A stretch of DNA of 64,000 nucleotides from the NCBI GenBank assembly GCA_028244835.1, contig JAOKBJ010000003.1:1-64000 (forward strand), read 5' to 3'. The notes under the pieces are model-generated. The model searched no databases. It was not told where the DNA came from and saw only the letters and a program-made list of their open reading frames with translations. The translations under genes and the position numbers were made by a program. This stretch comes from Methylophilaceae bacterium (GTDB taxonomy: Bacteria; Pseudomonadota; Gammaproteobacteria; Burkholderiales; Methylophilaceae). Positions 13,448-23,665 of the stretch are shown piece after piece (the first letter of the stretch is position 1; every line of letters begins with the position of its first letter).

Positions 13448-14701
13448 TTACCTTGCGTCCCTTTCTCTCGCATTAAATGCTCCGCGAGATCTTTCTGTGA
13501 TTGAATTAATAACATCAGAAGCAGATGTTCCACCATCACTTCTTTGGTTAGATGCTTGTGTTTGATCTTGATCATCTGATGAGGATCTATTTTGGTTAAT
13601 AAGCTTATCTAGTGGAAGATACAATAAGCTATTGGACCCTTTTTGATCAACAATGACTTTAGATACAGATGACATTATTTTTTCCTGAGTCTCTAAGAAT
13701 AATCGGTTTCTAGTCACTTCTGGAGCTCTTGTATATTCTGTTAAGATTTGATCAAAACGACTGGCATTACCCTTAGCTTCATTTTCAATTGCAGCTTTAT
13801 AACCATTTGACTCTGCTATAAGTCTAGATGCAGTACCTCGAGCTTTAGGAACAATATCATTCGCATACGCTTGCCCCTCGTTCTTCTGTCTTTCCAAATC
13901 TTGTTTTGCCTTAACAGCATCATCAAAAGCAGCTTGAACCTGCTCTGGTGGTTGTGCATTCTGCATTGTTACACTTGTTATGTTAATTCCAGACTTGTAT
14001 CGATCTAGAATATCTTGCATCAAGGTCTTAGTTTTAATTGCAATTTCTTCCCGACCTTCATATAAAACATAATCCATTTTACTCTTACCCACTACTTCTC
14101 TAATTGCTGTTTCAGCAGCCCCTCTGACAGAGTTTTCGACAGATCGATTATTAAACAAGTAATCTTGAACTGACTTAAGGTTATATTGAACAGCAAATTG
14201 CAGATCTATAATATTTTCATCACCTGTTAACATTAAGGATTCTCTTAATTCTTGGGATGTGCCCCCTGCGCCAGATGATCTATAGCCTACCTCATTGGTT
14301 CGGACTTGTTCTTGATTCACAACCTCCACAGTCTCAACTGGATAAGGAATGTGCCACCTTGGTCCAGGTTGGGTTATTTCTGTATTCTTACCAAATCTAA
14401 GAACAACACCCCTTGAGCCTTGGTCCACTATATAAAATCCAGTCGCCATCCAAATTAAGAATACTACTAAAATAATGGTACCAGTTGGGATGCTATTAGA
14501 GCCTGAGTTTATTGGCTGTTTGCCATTGCCTGAACTCCCGTTACTACCATTATTGCTTGTATTTGACTTGATATTAAATACATTATCAATTTTTTTTCTA
14601 AGATCAACAAATAATTCATCAAGATCTGGTGGGCCATCATTACTAGCGCCTAAAATATTTCTTGGTGAGAGTTTTTTTAAAATATTACGCATAGTTTCCA
14701 T
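13448..14701 (-). CDS. hflK: HflK, subunit of the HflKC complex regulating FtsH
   Basis: 417 aa. The Gly/Asn/Ser-rich cytosolic N-terminus (about residues 20-70) is typical of HflK, followed by one membrane helix (about 75-92) and a band-7 domain (FYIVDQGSRGVVLRFGKNTEI). The C-terminal tail is Gln/Ser/Asp-rich. The ATG overlaps the hflX 3' end by 17 bases; a second ATG nine bases on is also possible. Confidence 0.95.
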   Translation of the reverse strand: METMRNILKKLSPRNILGASNDGPPDLDELFVDLRKKIDNVFNIKSNTSNNGSNGSSGNGKQPINSGSNSIPTGTIILVVFLIWMATGFYIVDQGSRGVVLRFGKNTEITQPGPRWHIPYPVETVEVVNQEQVRTNEVGYRSSGAGGTSQELRESLMLTGDENIIDLQFAVQYNLKSVQDYLFNNRSVENSVRGAAETAIREVVGKSKMDYVLYEGREEIAIKTKTLMQDILDRYKSGINITSVTMQNAQPPEQVQAAFDDAVKAKQDLERQKNEGQAYANDIVPKARGTASRLIAESNGYKAAIENEAKGNASRFDQILTEYTRAPEVTRNRLFLETQEKIMSSVSKVIVDQKGSNSLLYLPLDKLINQNRSSSDDQDQTQASNQRSDGGTSASDVINSITERSRGAFNARERDAR

Positions 14702-15806
14702 TTCTTCCGTTAGTTAGTGTTTGATTTTGTTCGACCATTGCTTGCTTTAAAAATTCAATTCCATTGCCTGTTTTTGCTGAAAGCTGAATGTGATTGATTT
14801 TACCATAGACATCTCTATCACAGCTTGTTTTTAAGTTAATTTTATCAATTTGATTAAGAACTAAAATTTGAGGTAGCTCATGTGCATTTATTTCTTCCAA
14901 TATCTTTCCTACCTCCTTAATTTGTTCAGCTTTATTTTCATTACTTATATCAACTACATGTATTAATAAGTCTGAGTCAGTTACCTCTTCTAAAGTTGAC
15001 TTAAATGCTTCAATTAGTGTTGTAGGCAAGTTCTTTATAAATCCCACTGTATCTGAAACAACAACACTATGTCCGGGCTCTATGAATAACTTTCTAGAAG
15101 TAGTATCTAACGTTGCAAATAACTTATCTTCCGAAAGTATTGATTCGTGTGTTAGATAATTAAATAGAGTAGATTTACCTGCATTTGTATACCCAACAAT
15201 TGCAACACTTAATGCTTGTGATCTTTTTCGAGCACGGCGCTGCATCCCTCTTTGTTGAGCTAATTTTCTTAATTTTTCTTTAAGTTGCTTGATTCGCAGC
15301 CCTAACATTCTCTTATCCAGCTCGATTTGCTTCTCCCCTGGCCCGCCTCTTACACCAATACCTCCTTTTTGCCTTTCCAAGTGACTCCATCCTTTAACAA
15401 GTCTTGTAGACAGATGGGCAAGATGAGCTAATTCTACCTGAAGCTTTCCTTCGTAAGTTTTTGCACGAAGTGAAAATATGTAAAGTATTAGAGCAGTTCT
15501 ATCATAAACTCGCATTTCAGTCATTTTTTCAATATTTCTTTCTTGAGATGGAGTTAGTTCGTGATTAAATATGAGTGTATTGGCTTTCAATGTTTCTTTC
15601 ATCAACAATATTTCTTCTATCTTGCCGGAACCAATAAAATATTTTGTATGTGGATTTGATCTTTTGCTTGCGACCAACTCAGATACATTGAATCCTGCGC
15701 TAACTGTTAGTTGTTTTATTTCGTGAATATCTTCTTTGATGTCAAAGCCACCAAAATCTAAACTAACAACAATCGCATTATCACCAAGCTGGGGTCTATC
15801 AAACAT
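14685..15806 (-). CDS. hflX: Ribosome-associated GTPase HflX
   Basis: 373 aa. N-terminal HflX domain ending in the Gly-rich GGIGVRGGPGEKQIE, then a GTPase domain with G1 GYTNAGKST, G3 DTVGF, and G4 NQID. It splits or rescues stalled ribosomes. The start overlaps the hfq stop by one base. The hfq-hflX-hflK-hflC order is conserved in proteobacteria. Confidence 0.95.
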   Translation of the reverse strand: MFDRPQLGDNAIVVSLDFGGFDIKEDIHEIKQLTVSAGFNVSELVASKRSNPHTKYFIGSGKIEEILLMKETLKANTLIFNHELTPSQERNIEKMTEMRVYDRTALILYIFSLRAKTYEGKLQVELAHLAHLSTRLVKGWSHLERQKGGIGVRGGPGEKQIELDKRMLGLRIKQLKEKLRKLAQQRGMQRRARKRSQALSVAIVGYTNAGKSTLFNYLTHESILSEDKLFATLDTTSRKLFIEPGHSVVVSDTVGFIKNLPTTLIEAFKSTLEEVTDSDLLIHVVDISNENKAEQIKEVGKILEEINAHELPQILVLNQIDKINLKTSCDRDVYGKINHIQLSAKTGNGIEFLKQAMVEQNQTLTNGRNGNYA

Positions 15807-16036
15807 TAATTAGAATCTGATACTTCTAGATTTATTGTTTGTGACGGCACAATTGTTGATATGGAATGCTTGTATATTAGCTGGGGAGTATTTCCACTTA
15901 GGACTATTACATACTGATCAAATGATTTCACTTGCCCTTGAAGCTTTATCCCATTTAACAAATAAACTGAGACAGGAACATTATCTTTGATAATTTGATT
16001 TAAGAATGAATCTTGGAGGTTTGTATTTTTTTCCAT
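15806..16036 (-). CDS. hfq: RNA chaperone Hfq
   Basis: 76 aa, slightly short. Sm1 motif region [25 protein letters not shown] and the Sm2 motif YKHSIST are intact, with the distal-face residues largely kept. The C-terminal tail is short, about 12 residues. It mediates small RNA-mRNA pairing. It lies 6 bases after gltX. Confidence 0.96.
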   Translation of the reverse strand: MEKNTNLQDSFLNQIIKDNVPVSVYLLNGIKLQGQVKSFDQYVIVLSGNTPQLIYKHSISTIVPSQTINLEVSDSN

Positions 16037-16042
16037 AGTTTT

Positions 16043-17437
16043 TTATTCTAAAATAACACTAATTCTTTTTTTAACAACTTCAATACCAACTATGAAAATT
16101 ATACTCCCAATACTTGGCGTATTATCAGTTCCAGTAATTATAACTCTTAAGGGCATTGCAATTTCAGGAAATCTTATATCTTCATACTTTACGAAAGCTT
16201 TTATAAATTTATCTACGTCATCATTGGTCCAATTTACTTTTTCTAGCTCCCCAACAAAGGCCCTTATAAGGCTCTTTGATTTCTCGCTTAAATACTTATT
16301 TTTTAACTCGTCTGATACCTTGATGTCTTGAAAGAAAAATAGAATGTCATCTGCAAACGTATTAAGGTTTTTTTCTCTATCTTGATAAAGTTTTATAGCA
16401 TCATTTAATATATCTGTTTCAACTCTACTAACCCCCCTATCTATCAATCTAGGTTTTATTAAGGCAGCTAATTTATCAACTGGTTCATTTTTAATATAAT
16501 GATTATTAATCCAATCCAATTTCTCTTTGTCAAATTGGGCAGCTGAAGACGTGATGTGATCAAAATCAAACCATTCCGCTAATTCAGATAAAGAGAAAAT
16601 TTCATCATCTCCATGGCTCCAGCCTAGTCTCGCTAAATAATTTGTAACGGCTTCAGGAAGATATCCATCATCTCTAAATTGCATAACACTTGCTGCACCA
16701 TGACGCTTAGACATCTTTTGCCCATCAGAAGCTAGAATCATGGATAAGTGAGCATATTGAGGAATGGGTGCGTTAAGTGCTTTTAATAGATTTATTTGAC
16801 GTGGAGTGTTGTTTACATGGTCATCACCTCTGATTACATGTGTTACCTTCATATCCCAATCATCAACAACAACGCAAAAATTATAAGTTGGGGTACCATC
16901 AGGTCTTGCAATAATCAAATCATCTAATTCTTCATTTTTTATTGCAACTTCACCTTTAACTAAATCTTTCCAATTAATCTCTCCATTTTGTGGTGTTTTA
17001 AAACGAATAACTGGTTGAACATTATCTGGAATATCTGGCAGATTTTTATTTTCTTCAGGCCGCCAACGACCATCATATTTCGGCTTTATTCCCTGACTTA
17101 CTTGCAGTTCTCTTAACTGATCTAACTCTGCCTTGCTTGTATAGCAATAATAGGCATCTCCTTGATCTAATAAAGCTTTTATTAACTCTTTATACCTGTC
17201 GAATCTCTGAGTTTGAAAAATAATATCATCATCATGATCTAATTTGAGCCATTTCATTCCATTTTTAATTATTTCAACTGCTTCTTGTGTTGATCTTTCA
17301 ACATCAGTGTCTTCTATTCGTAAAATAAATTTACCTTTATTTTTTTTTGCGTAAGCCCAAGAAAACAATGCAGTTCTTATTCCACCAATATGAAGATATC
17401 CTGTAGGACTTGGGGCAAATCGCGTAACTATTTCCAT
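16043..17437 (-). CDS. gltX: Glutamate--tRNA ligase
   Basis: 464 aa class I synthetase. The HIGH-like motif is HIGGIRTAL (residues 17-25) and the KMSKR motif is QKMSKRHG (about 238-245). Rossmann core and helical anticodon-binding domain are of normal length. It sits between rimO (7-base gap) and hfq, so translation and RNA functions are grouped in the 13-gene run. Confidence 0.96.
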   Translation of the reverse strand: MEIVTRFAPSPTGYLHIGGIRTALFSWAYAKKNKGKFILRIEDTDVERSTQEAVEIIKNGMKWLKLDHDDDIIFQTQRFDRYKELIKALLDQGDAYYCYTSKAELDQLRELQVSQGIKPKYDGRWRPEENKNLPDIPDNVQPVIRFKTPQNGEINWKDLVKGEVAIKNEELDDLIIARPDGTPTYNFCVVVDDWDMKVTHVIRGDDHVNNTPRQINLLKALNAPIPQYAHLSMILASDGQKMSKRHGAASVMQFRDDGYLPEAVTNYLARLGWSHGDDEIFSLSELAEWFDFDHITSSAAQFDKEKLDWINNHYIKNEPVDKLAALIKPRLIDRGVSRVETDILNDAIKLYQDREKNLNTFADDILFFFQDIKVSDELKNKYLSEKSKSLIRAFVGELEKVNWTNDDVDKFIKAFVKYEDIRFPEIAMPLRVIITGTDNTPSIGSIIFIVGIEVVKKRISVILE

Positions 17438-17444
17438 ACTTTAC

Positions 17445-18779
17445 TCACTTTTTAATTGGGCCTGCAAATAAATCATAATCTTCTGCACGATTTATTTTAA
17501 CATCTAGCATGTCACCTGGTTGCAAACCCTCTGGTGTTTCTAAAAAAATATGGCCATCGATATCAGGGGCATTTGCATAAGACCTTGCAATTGCATGAGA
17601 TGAATTTACTTCATCAATTAGAACAGTTTGAATACTTCCAACCTTGTCTTTTAGCTTCTTAAAGCTAATCTTTGATTGAAGCTCCATCAGTCTGTTATAC
17701 CTTTCTTGCTTTATCTCTTCACTTACATTCCCAGATAACAAATTTGCCGTTGCGCCATCAACATTGGAATATTTAAAACAACCTACCCTTTCTAACTGAG
17801 CATCTTCAATAAATTGTAGGAGTTCATTAAATTGAGCATCCGTTTCCCCAGGAAAACCAACAATAAAAGTACTACGAATAGCAATCTCTGGACAAATATT
17901 TCTCCACTCCAGTATTCTTTCCAGATTATTTTCAGAATTAGCAGGTCTCTTCATTCTCTTTAAAACTTCATGATTTGCATGTTGAAAGGGCACATCAATA
18001 TATGGCAAAATTTTTCCATTTGACATTAAAGAAATAATTTTATCCACATGTGGGTATGGGTAAACATAATGTAAGCGAATCCATACACCCAGCTCTCCTA
18101 GATTCTTAGCCAGGTCGTAAAGATTGCTCTTGATTGGCTTACCATCCCAAAATCCAGTTCTATACTTAATGTCTACACCGTAAGCGCTTGTATCTTGTGA
18201 GATAATTAATAACTCTGAAACACCAGAATCAACTAATCTCTCAGCTTCATTCATCACATTGCCAATAGGTCTACTTACTAATTTTCCCCTCATTGAAGGG
18301 ATAATACAAAAACTACATTTATGATTACATCCTTCTGAAATTTTAATATATGAATAATGATTTGGGGTTAACCTAACTCCTTGAGGGGGAATTAAGTCAA
18401 CATATGGATCATGTGGTTTTGGAATATGTTGATGGACAGCATCCATTACTTCTGAAAATGCTTCCGAGCCAGTTATTGCCAAAAGATTATTAAACCGTGC
18501 CTCAATAATATGTCTTTTTTCGCCTAAACAACCCATAACAATTACATTACCATTTTCATTAAGAGCTTCATCAATTGCATCTAAAGACTCATCTATGGCA
18601 CTATCAATAAAACCACACGTGTTAACTATAACAAGTCCTGCATCTTTATAATCACTAGCAATATCATAACCTTCAGATCTGACTTGACTCAGAACCTTCT
18701 CTGTATCAGAACCTGCTTTTGGGCATCCAAGCGATACAAAACCAATTTTTGGTGAATGGTGTTCGAGTTTTGTTGTCAT
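17445..18779 (-). CDS. rimO: Ribosomal protein uS12 methylthiotransferase RimO
   Basis: 444 aa from ATG at 18779, one base after the stop of the upstream transporter gene; a TTG 33 bases upstream is in frame but lies within that gene. N-terminal UPF0004 domain with three cysteines for one cluster ([10 protein letters not shown] and the NTCGF and MGCLGE segments), then the radical-SAM CNHKCSFC, and a C-terminal TRAM domain. It adds methylthio to Asp in uS12. The first motif has A-G in place of the common N-L after GCPK. Confidence 0.94.
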   Translation of the reverse strand: MTTKLEHHSPKIGFVSLGCPKAGSDTEKVLSQVRSEGYDIASDYKDAGLVIVNTCGFIDSAIDESLDAIDEALNENGNVIVMGCLGEKRHIIEARFNNLLAITGSEAFSEVMDAVHQHIPKPHDPYVDLIPPQGVRLTPNHYSYIKISEGCNHKCSFCIIPSMRGKLVSRPIGNVMNEAERLVDSGVSELLIISQDTSAYGVDIKYRTGFWDGKPIKSNLYDLAKNLGELGVWIRLHYVYPYPHVDKIISLMSNGKILPYIDVPFQHANHEVLKRMKRPANSENNLERILEWRNICPEIAIRSTFIVGFPGETDAQFNELLQFIEDAQLERVGCFKYSNVDGATANLLSGNVSEEIKQERYNRLMELQSKISFKKLKDKVGSIQTVLIDEVNSSHAIARSYANAPDIDGHIFLETPEGLQPGDMLDVKINRAEDYDLFAGPIKK

Positions 18780-18780
18780 C

Positions 18781-19542
18781 TTAATGCAAGAAGGTATGGA
18801 AAAAGTAAACAATCATCACACCTATAAGAATCATGGCAATTTGCATTGATGACTCTTTTATTTCAGTTCTTTTATGCAATCCTGGAATAAGGTCAGATAT
18901 AGCAACATATATCAAGTTTGATGCTGTAAAGGCTAACAAAACAGGAAGTATTTCGCCAGCGGAATCAATTAAAATATATGTGATTACAGCTCCAATAGTC
19001 ATTGTGAGATTTGCAACAACATTTAACAAGATGGCTTTATTTTTTTTAAGGCCTTTATTCACAAATATGGATATATTCCCCATCTCCTGTGGTATTTGAT
19101 GAGCATAAATCGCTAAAGCAGTAACTAATCCTAATTCAAATTCATATATGAATGCGCTAGCTATAAGTATTCCATCTATAAAATTATGCGATAAATCACC
19201 TATCAGAAGGAGACTTCCACTTTTGTTGTGTTTAAGTTGTGTGTCATATGAATGAGTTTCACAATGATCTCCGTGACAATGACGCCAAATTAATAACTTT
19301 TCTAAGGAGAAAAATACTAGTAAACCAATTAATACTATAAACATAGTGTCATGTGAATCAGTGGCTTGTTCTAATGCATGAGGGAGTATTTCAAGAAAGA
19401 CGGCACCAAGCATAGTTCCTACCGACAAACTTACCATATTCGTAACAATATTGACGTTAGCCTTTTTAAAGAATAGAAAAGCGAATAATAAGCTTAAAAA
19501 TCCTCCTGCAAGGCAAGTGCCAATAATCCAAAAAAGTGTCAT
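18781..19542 (-). CDS. ZIP family metal transporter
   Basis: 253 aa, about eight hydrophobic segments. The paired metal-binding helices are clear: HNFIDG in one and HQIPQEMG in the next. The cytosolic loop between them and the N-terminal helices is His/Cys-rich ([11 protein letters not shown]), as expected for a zinc or iron importer. It is the first gene of the long minus-strand run ending at the HAD phosphatase. Metal specificity cannot be assigned. Confidence 0.9.
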   Translation of the reverse strand: MTLFWIIGTCLAGGFLSLLFAFLFFKKANVNIVTNMVSLSVGTMLGAVFLEILPHALEQATDSHDTMFIVLIGLLVFFSLEKLLIWRHCHGDHCETHSYDTQLKHNKSGSLLLIGDLSHNFIDGILIASAFIYEFELGLVTALAIYAHQIPQEMGNISIFVNKGLKKNKAILLNVVANLTMTIGAVITYILIDSAGEILPVLLAFTASNLIYVAISDLIPGLHKRTEIKESSMQIAMILIGVMIVYFFHTFLH

Positions 19543-19603
19543 AAAAAGTTCCCTGCTAAAAAAAGAAAGATATTATAAATTGTTAGGACTAAAGAAGATA
19601 TAG

Positions 19604-20341
19604 CTAACTATCAATCCAAAGTAATGATGCCATTCGACCAGTTTTTCCATCTCGACGATATGAAAAAAACTTTTTTTGATCTCTAAAAGTACAAAAATTT
19701 TCTGTTATACCTGCTCCAGAAATATTTGTAATATCTAGATAATTAAGTTTTAGCTTAGCCGCGTTAGCAAGATCTAAATAGTATCTATTATTTAAAAATT
19801 TAAATGCTTTTTTAGTATTTCTATCTTTCTGTAAAAATAAATCATAGATATCATTACCTACCTCAAATGATTCTTGACCAATACAAGGCCCTAACCATAT
19901 GATAATTTCTGATGGTGAACGAATCTTGTCAAGAGTTTTCTCAATCACTCCATTCAACATTCCTTTCCAGCCAGCATGTATTAGAGCAACAAAGCTACCA
20001 TCAAAGTTAGTCACAAAAATTGGCAAGCAATCTGCAGTTTTAACTGCACATACAATTTTTTTGTGATACGTATAACTAGCATCACAATTTAATATTTTTT
20101 TAGATGGAAGTTCTTCAGATTTATCTGAGTGAATTTGATTTAACCAAATTGGATCAGATGGTAGTATATTTAATAAATTATTATAATTAACTTCACCATG
20201 TTCCTTAGTCTCGCCCGCATTGTTTTTCAAATTCAAAGAAGAGTATTTTTCTAAACTAATAGCAACATTTCGAGTAGTTTGAATTGCTCTTATATTTTCT
20301 GGAACTGGCCATTTAGGGATTATAAAAGCTTCATTCATCAT
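19604..20341 (-). CDS. pgeF: Purine nucleoside phosphorylase/laccase-domain protein PgeF (YfiH)
   Basis: About 245 aa. Hallmarks are VKTADCLPIFV, LIHAGWKGMLNGVIE and WLGPCIGQESFEVG, giving the Cys and His zinc ligands. The family edits peptidoglycan precursors in E. coli and has purine nucleoside activity in other bacteria. Two adjacent ATG codons (20341 and 20338) are possible starts; both overlap the end of rluD, the conserved neighbour. Confidence 0.92.
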   Translation of the reverse strand: MMNEAFIIPKWPVPENIRAIQTTRNVAISLEKYSSLNLKNNAGETKEHGEVNYNNLLNILPSDPIWLNQIHSDKSEELPSKKILNCDASYTYHKKIVCAVKTADCLPIFVTNFDGSFVALIHAGWKGMLNGVIEKTLDKIRSPSEIIIWLGPCIGQESFEVGNDIYDLFLQKDRNTKKAFKFLNNRYYLDLANAAKLKLNYLDITNISGAGITENFCTFRDQKKFFSYRRDGKTGRMASLLWIDS

Positions 20342-21389
20342 CAAATTCTAGATCTCCATTATCCTCATAAACTTGTTCACCGCTAACATAAAAATCTTTA
20401 TTTATTTTAAAACTCTCTTCTGATAAATCTTGTTCAGATTCTTCCCTTATTAATTCTAATAAATTCTTCATATCATCAGGGAGGTCTACTTCCCATTTAA
20501 GAGATTTTTTAGTTATTGGATGAATAAGTCCTAATGCTTTTGCATGAAGGGCTTGTCGTTCAAATTTAAGTGTTTTATTTTTAAAATTTTCTGTCATGGC
20601 TTTTGTGGGAATAATTTTTTTTAACCCATATGAAGGGTCTCCAACGATGGGAGATTTGTTATCTTGCATGTGAACTCTAATCTGATGAGTTCTTCCAGTT
20701 TTAAGAATACATTTTAAATAGGTATGAATACTGAATCTTTCCAATACTTCATAATGTGTAACTGCTTCTTTGCCATTAATATTATTAATAGCCATCTTTA
20801 CCCTAATATGTGGATGCCTCCCAATTGGTTTATTAATAACTCCACTTTTAACCATAACTTGTCCCCAAACTATAGCCCTATATTCTCTATAAACACTTTT
20901 ACTCTGTAGTTGCTTTACTAAATTAAATTGAGCTACTTCGTTTTTTGCAACTACCATCAAGCCAGTTGTATTTTTATCTAATCTATGAACAATACCTGCC
21001 CTTGGTAATTTATAATTTTTAGGGAAATGATATAAAATCCCATTTAGAAGTGTACCGGACCAATTTCCGGCAGCTGGATGAACAACTAAATTAGCTGGCT
21101 TATTAATTACCAAAATATCTTCATCATCATAAACAATATCTATAGCTATATCCTCAGGTTCAAACTGATTGGCTTGCTCCTCAGGTTGAATGTCAACATC
21201 AATGAGCTCACCACCAATTAATTTTCTTTTGGTTGTAAATTTTTCTGAATCGATCTTGATAAAGCCTTTTTTAATCCAGGATTGAATTTTAGCTCTAGAA
21301 TATTCTGGCATTAATTCATGTATAACTGAATCTGATCTCTGGCCAACATATTTATTAGCTACTACAAAATTTTTTTTGTTTATTGCCAT
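20331..21389 (-). CDS. rluD: 23S rRNA pseudouridine synthase RluD
   Basis: 352 aa. N-terminal S4 domain (RSDSVIHELMPEYSRAKIQSWIKKG), then the catalytic motif GIVHRLDKNTTGLMVVAK with the essential Asp, and TGRTHQIRVH. It modifies helix 69 of 23S rRNA. The acidic C-terminal extension of about 40 residues (EESEQDLSEES... to DDE) is longer than usual. It is divergent from bamD across only 39 bases, a conserved pairing. Confidence 0.95.
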   Translation of the reverse strand: MAINKKNFVVANKYVGQRSDSVIHELMPEYSRAKIQSWIKKGFIKIDSEKFTTKRKLIGGELIDVDIQPEEQANQFEPEDIAIDIVYDDEDILVINKPANLVVHPAAGNWSGTLLNGILYHFPKNYKLPRAGIVHRLDKNTTGLMVVAKNEVAQFNLVKQLQSKSVYREYRAIVWGQVMVKSGVINKPIGRHPHIRVKMAINNINGKEAVTHYEVLERFSIHTYLKCILKTGRTHQIRVHMQDNKSPIVGDPSYGLKKIIPTKAMTENFKNKTLKFERQALHAKALGLIHPITKKSLKWEVDLPDDMKNLLELIREESEQDLSEESFKINKDFYVSGEQVYEDNGDLEFDDE

Positions 21390-21393
21390 AATG

Positions 21394-21399
21394 TATAAT
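21394..21399 (+). promoter_or_regulatory. Perfect -10 box upstream of bamD
   Basis: TATAAT lies 29 bases before the bamD ATG in the 39-base gap shared with rluD. No good -35 hexamer is at the right distance; it would fall in the 5' end of rluD. Confidence 0.35.
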
Positions 21400-21428
21400 T
21401 TACGCGTTATTAAATATTTTAAGCATAT

Positions 21429-22238
21429 ATGAAATTATTATTCTCGTTAATTTTATCAGTAATACTTAGTGGATGTTTCATTTTCGGTGACCCAACTGAG
21501 CTAGATGAAACAGAGGGTCGTTCAGATCAATGGATTATTAATGAAGCAGAATACTTTGCTAGTAGTAAAGACTGGCCTAAGGCAATATCTTTTCTTGAGC
21601 GTGGCGAACAAAGATTCCCTAATTCAAAATTAGCTCCTCAATTTAAGCTTAATTTAGCTTATGCCTATAGAGAATTTTATAAAACTGCTGAAGCAACAGC
21701 GATGATAAATAAGTTCATACGTGCTCATCCAAATCATCCATCAATGGATTACGCTTATTATTTTAGAGGAATAATCTTATTCAAAGATAAAGGTTTCTTT
21801 AAAAAAATAGTTATGCAAGATATTAGTGATAGAGATATTCAACAGTTAACTCAAAGTTTTAATGCATTTAAGGAGTTAACAAAAAAATTTCCTAAAAGTA
21901 AATATTACGAAGATTCAGTTGGTCGAATGACATATTTAATGAATAAAATCTCGGAATATGAATTACATGTTGCTCGTTTCTATATGAGACGGGCTGCCTA
22001 TGTTGCAGCTTTAAATAGGGCTAAATATGTTATCGAAAATTATAATCAATCAGTGCATCAGGAAGAAGCATTAGTCCTTATGGTTAGCTGCTACGAACAT
22101 TTAGGTATTGAAGATTTAAGAAAAGATACAGAAAGAATATTAAACAAAAATTATCCTAATACGAAGTTTAATGCACAAAAAATTATTAACAGAAAGAGAG
22201 AGTGGTGGAAATTTTGGGATAGTCTAATTAACCCTTAA
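21429..22238 (+). CDS. bamD: Outer membrane assembly lipoprotein BamD
   Basis: 269 aa. Lipoprotein signal peptide with lipobox LSGC (Cys16), then TPR-like repeats: YFASSKDWPKAISFLERGEQRFPNS near residue 38 begins the first. It is part of the BAM complex that inserts beta-barrel proteins. Its 3' end overlaps der by four bases. The presence of bamB close by on the opposite strand is fitting. Confidence 0.94.
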   Translation: MKLLFSLILSVILSGCFIFGDPTELDETEGRSDQWIINEAEYFASSKDWPKAISFLERGEQRFPNSKLAPQFKLNLAYAYREFYKTAEATAMINKFIRAHPNHPSMDYAYYFRGIILFKDKGFFKKIVMQDISDRDIQQLTQSFNAFKELTKKFPKSKYYEDSVGRMTYLMNKISEYELHVARFYMRRAAYVAALNRAKYVIENYNQSVHQEEALVLMVSCYEHLGIEDLRKDTERILNKNYPNTKFNAQKIINRKREWWKFWDSLINP

Positions 22239-23647
22239 TTAACTTGCTTCTTTTTCATTTTTTCGCGGAAGGCTGTTTCTTCTCTTCTTCTTGAAACAAG
22301 GCCAGTTTTTTTATTACCAGCTTGAGCTCTATCTTCAAAAGGATTAGTTGAGTTCTTTAGCTGAATTCTCAGAGGTGTGCCTGTTAAATCAAAAGCTTTG
22401 CGATAAAATGATTCCAAAAATCTAATATAATCTTGCTTTACCCCATCCAAGTGATTGCCATGAATAATAACAGTTGGTGGATTCATTCCACCCTGATGAG
22501 CATATTTTAATTTAGGTCTAATTCCTTTAACTATAGAAGGAGTATGGCTTAGTAGGGCATTTGCTAAGACAGAATTAAGTTGAGGTGTTGTAAATTTAGT
22601 TTGAGCAGCTTTGTGCGCTTTTATAATTGACTTCATTAGCAGCGGAAAACCATCTTGATTTAGGGCTGATATAAAAACTTTTTCAGCAAATTTCACAAAT
22701 GGTAATTTTTTGTCAATATCACTTTTCAATTTTTCACGTTCATATTCAGAAACAGAATCCCACTTATTTAAAGCAATAACTAATGATTTGCCACTCTCTA
22801 AAATAAACCCAAGAATGTGCATATCTTGAGCTGAAATGCCATCTTTAGCATCAACTACAAGAACTGCTACATTTGCAAAATTTATTGCATTTAAAGTCTT
22901 AATAACTGAAAATTTTTCTACAGATTCAAAAACCTTACCTTTTTTTCTTATCCCAGCTGTATCAGTTAAAATAAATTTTTCTTTACCCCAATTAAAATCG
23001 ACTGACACTGCATCCCTAGTTGTACCAGGTTTATCAAAGGCAATAAAACGGTCTTCGCCCAATAAAGAGTTAATCAAAGTAGATTTCCCAACGTTTGGTC
23101 GACCTACAATCGAAATTTTTGGGTACTTATTATCTGCATCATCATAAGTTCCTGCTTCACTGCTTTGTTGAGATATAAAATCTTTAAGGCCAGAGATGCC
23201 ATCACCATGCGCTGATGAAATTTTATGGATATTCTTAAATCCGAGCTTATAGAATTCTGCTAAAGCATTTTCATCAAGCATGCCTTCAGATTTATTTACC
23301 AACAACATCTTCTGCTTATCATTTTTTCTGATGATTTCAGCAATATGTTGATCTATAGAATGAAGGCCTGCCCTAGCATCGACAATTAGAAGCACAATAT
23401 CACTTTCATCTATTGCTAATTTCGTTTGTATAGCCATCTCTTTTTGAATACCGACTTTCTTGTCTGGTTCAAACCCACCTGTATCAACAAGGATGTAATC
23501 ATCTTCGCCAATAGTTAACTTACCATAATGTCTATCCCTGGTTAATCCAGGCATATCTGCCACAATTGCATCACGAGTTTTAGTTAATCGATTATACAAA
23601 CTTGATTTACCAACATTTGGTCGACCTACAAGTACAATAGTTTTCAT
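22235..23647 (-). CDS. der: Ribosome assembly GTPase Der (EngA)
   Basis: 470 aa with two tandem GTPase domains: GRPNVGKSSLYN near residue 8 and GRPNVGKSTLIN near 182. Each is followed by a DTGG/DTAG switch and NK(S/W)D-type specificity motifs (the first reads NKSE, slightly degenerate). The C-terminal KH-like domain includes RIQLKNSTNPF. It matures the 50S subunit. It follows bamB by 18 bases. Confidence 0.96.
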   Translation of the reverse strand: MKTIVLVGRPNVGKSSLYNRLTKTRDAIVADMPGLTRDRHYGKLTIGEDDYILVDTGGFEPDKKVGIQKEMAIQTKLAIDESDIVLLIVDARAGLHSIDQHIAEIIRKNDKQKMLLVNKSEGMLDENALAEFYKLGFKNIHKISSAHGDGISGLKDFISQQSSEAGTYDDADNKYPKISIVGRPNVGKSTLINSLLGEDRFIAFDKPGTTRDAVSVDFNWGKEKFILTDTAGIRKKGKVFESVEKFSVIKTLNAINFANVAVLVVDAKDGISAQDMHILGFILESGKSLVIALNKWDSVSEYEREKLKSDIDKKLPFVKFAEKVFISALNQDGFPLLMKSIIKAHKAAQTKFTTPQLNSVLANALLSHTPSIVKGIRPKLKYAHQGGMNPPTVIIHGNHLDGVKQDYIRFLESFYRKAFDLTGTPLRIQLKNSTNPFEDRAQAGNKKTGLVSRRREETAFREKMKKKQVN

Positions 23648-23665
23648 CTCTTATCTATTTCCAAT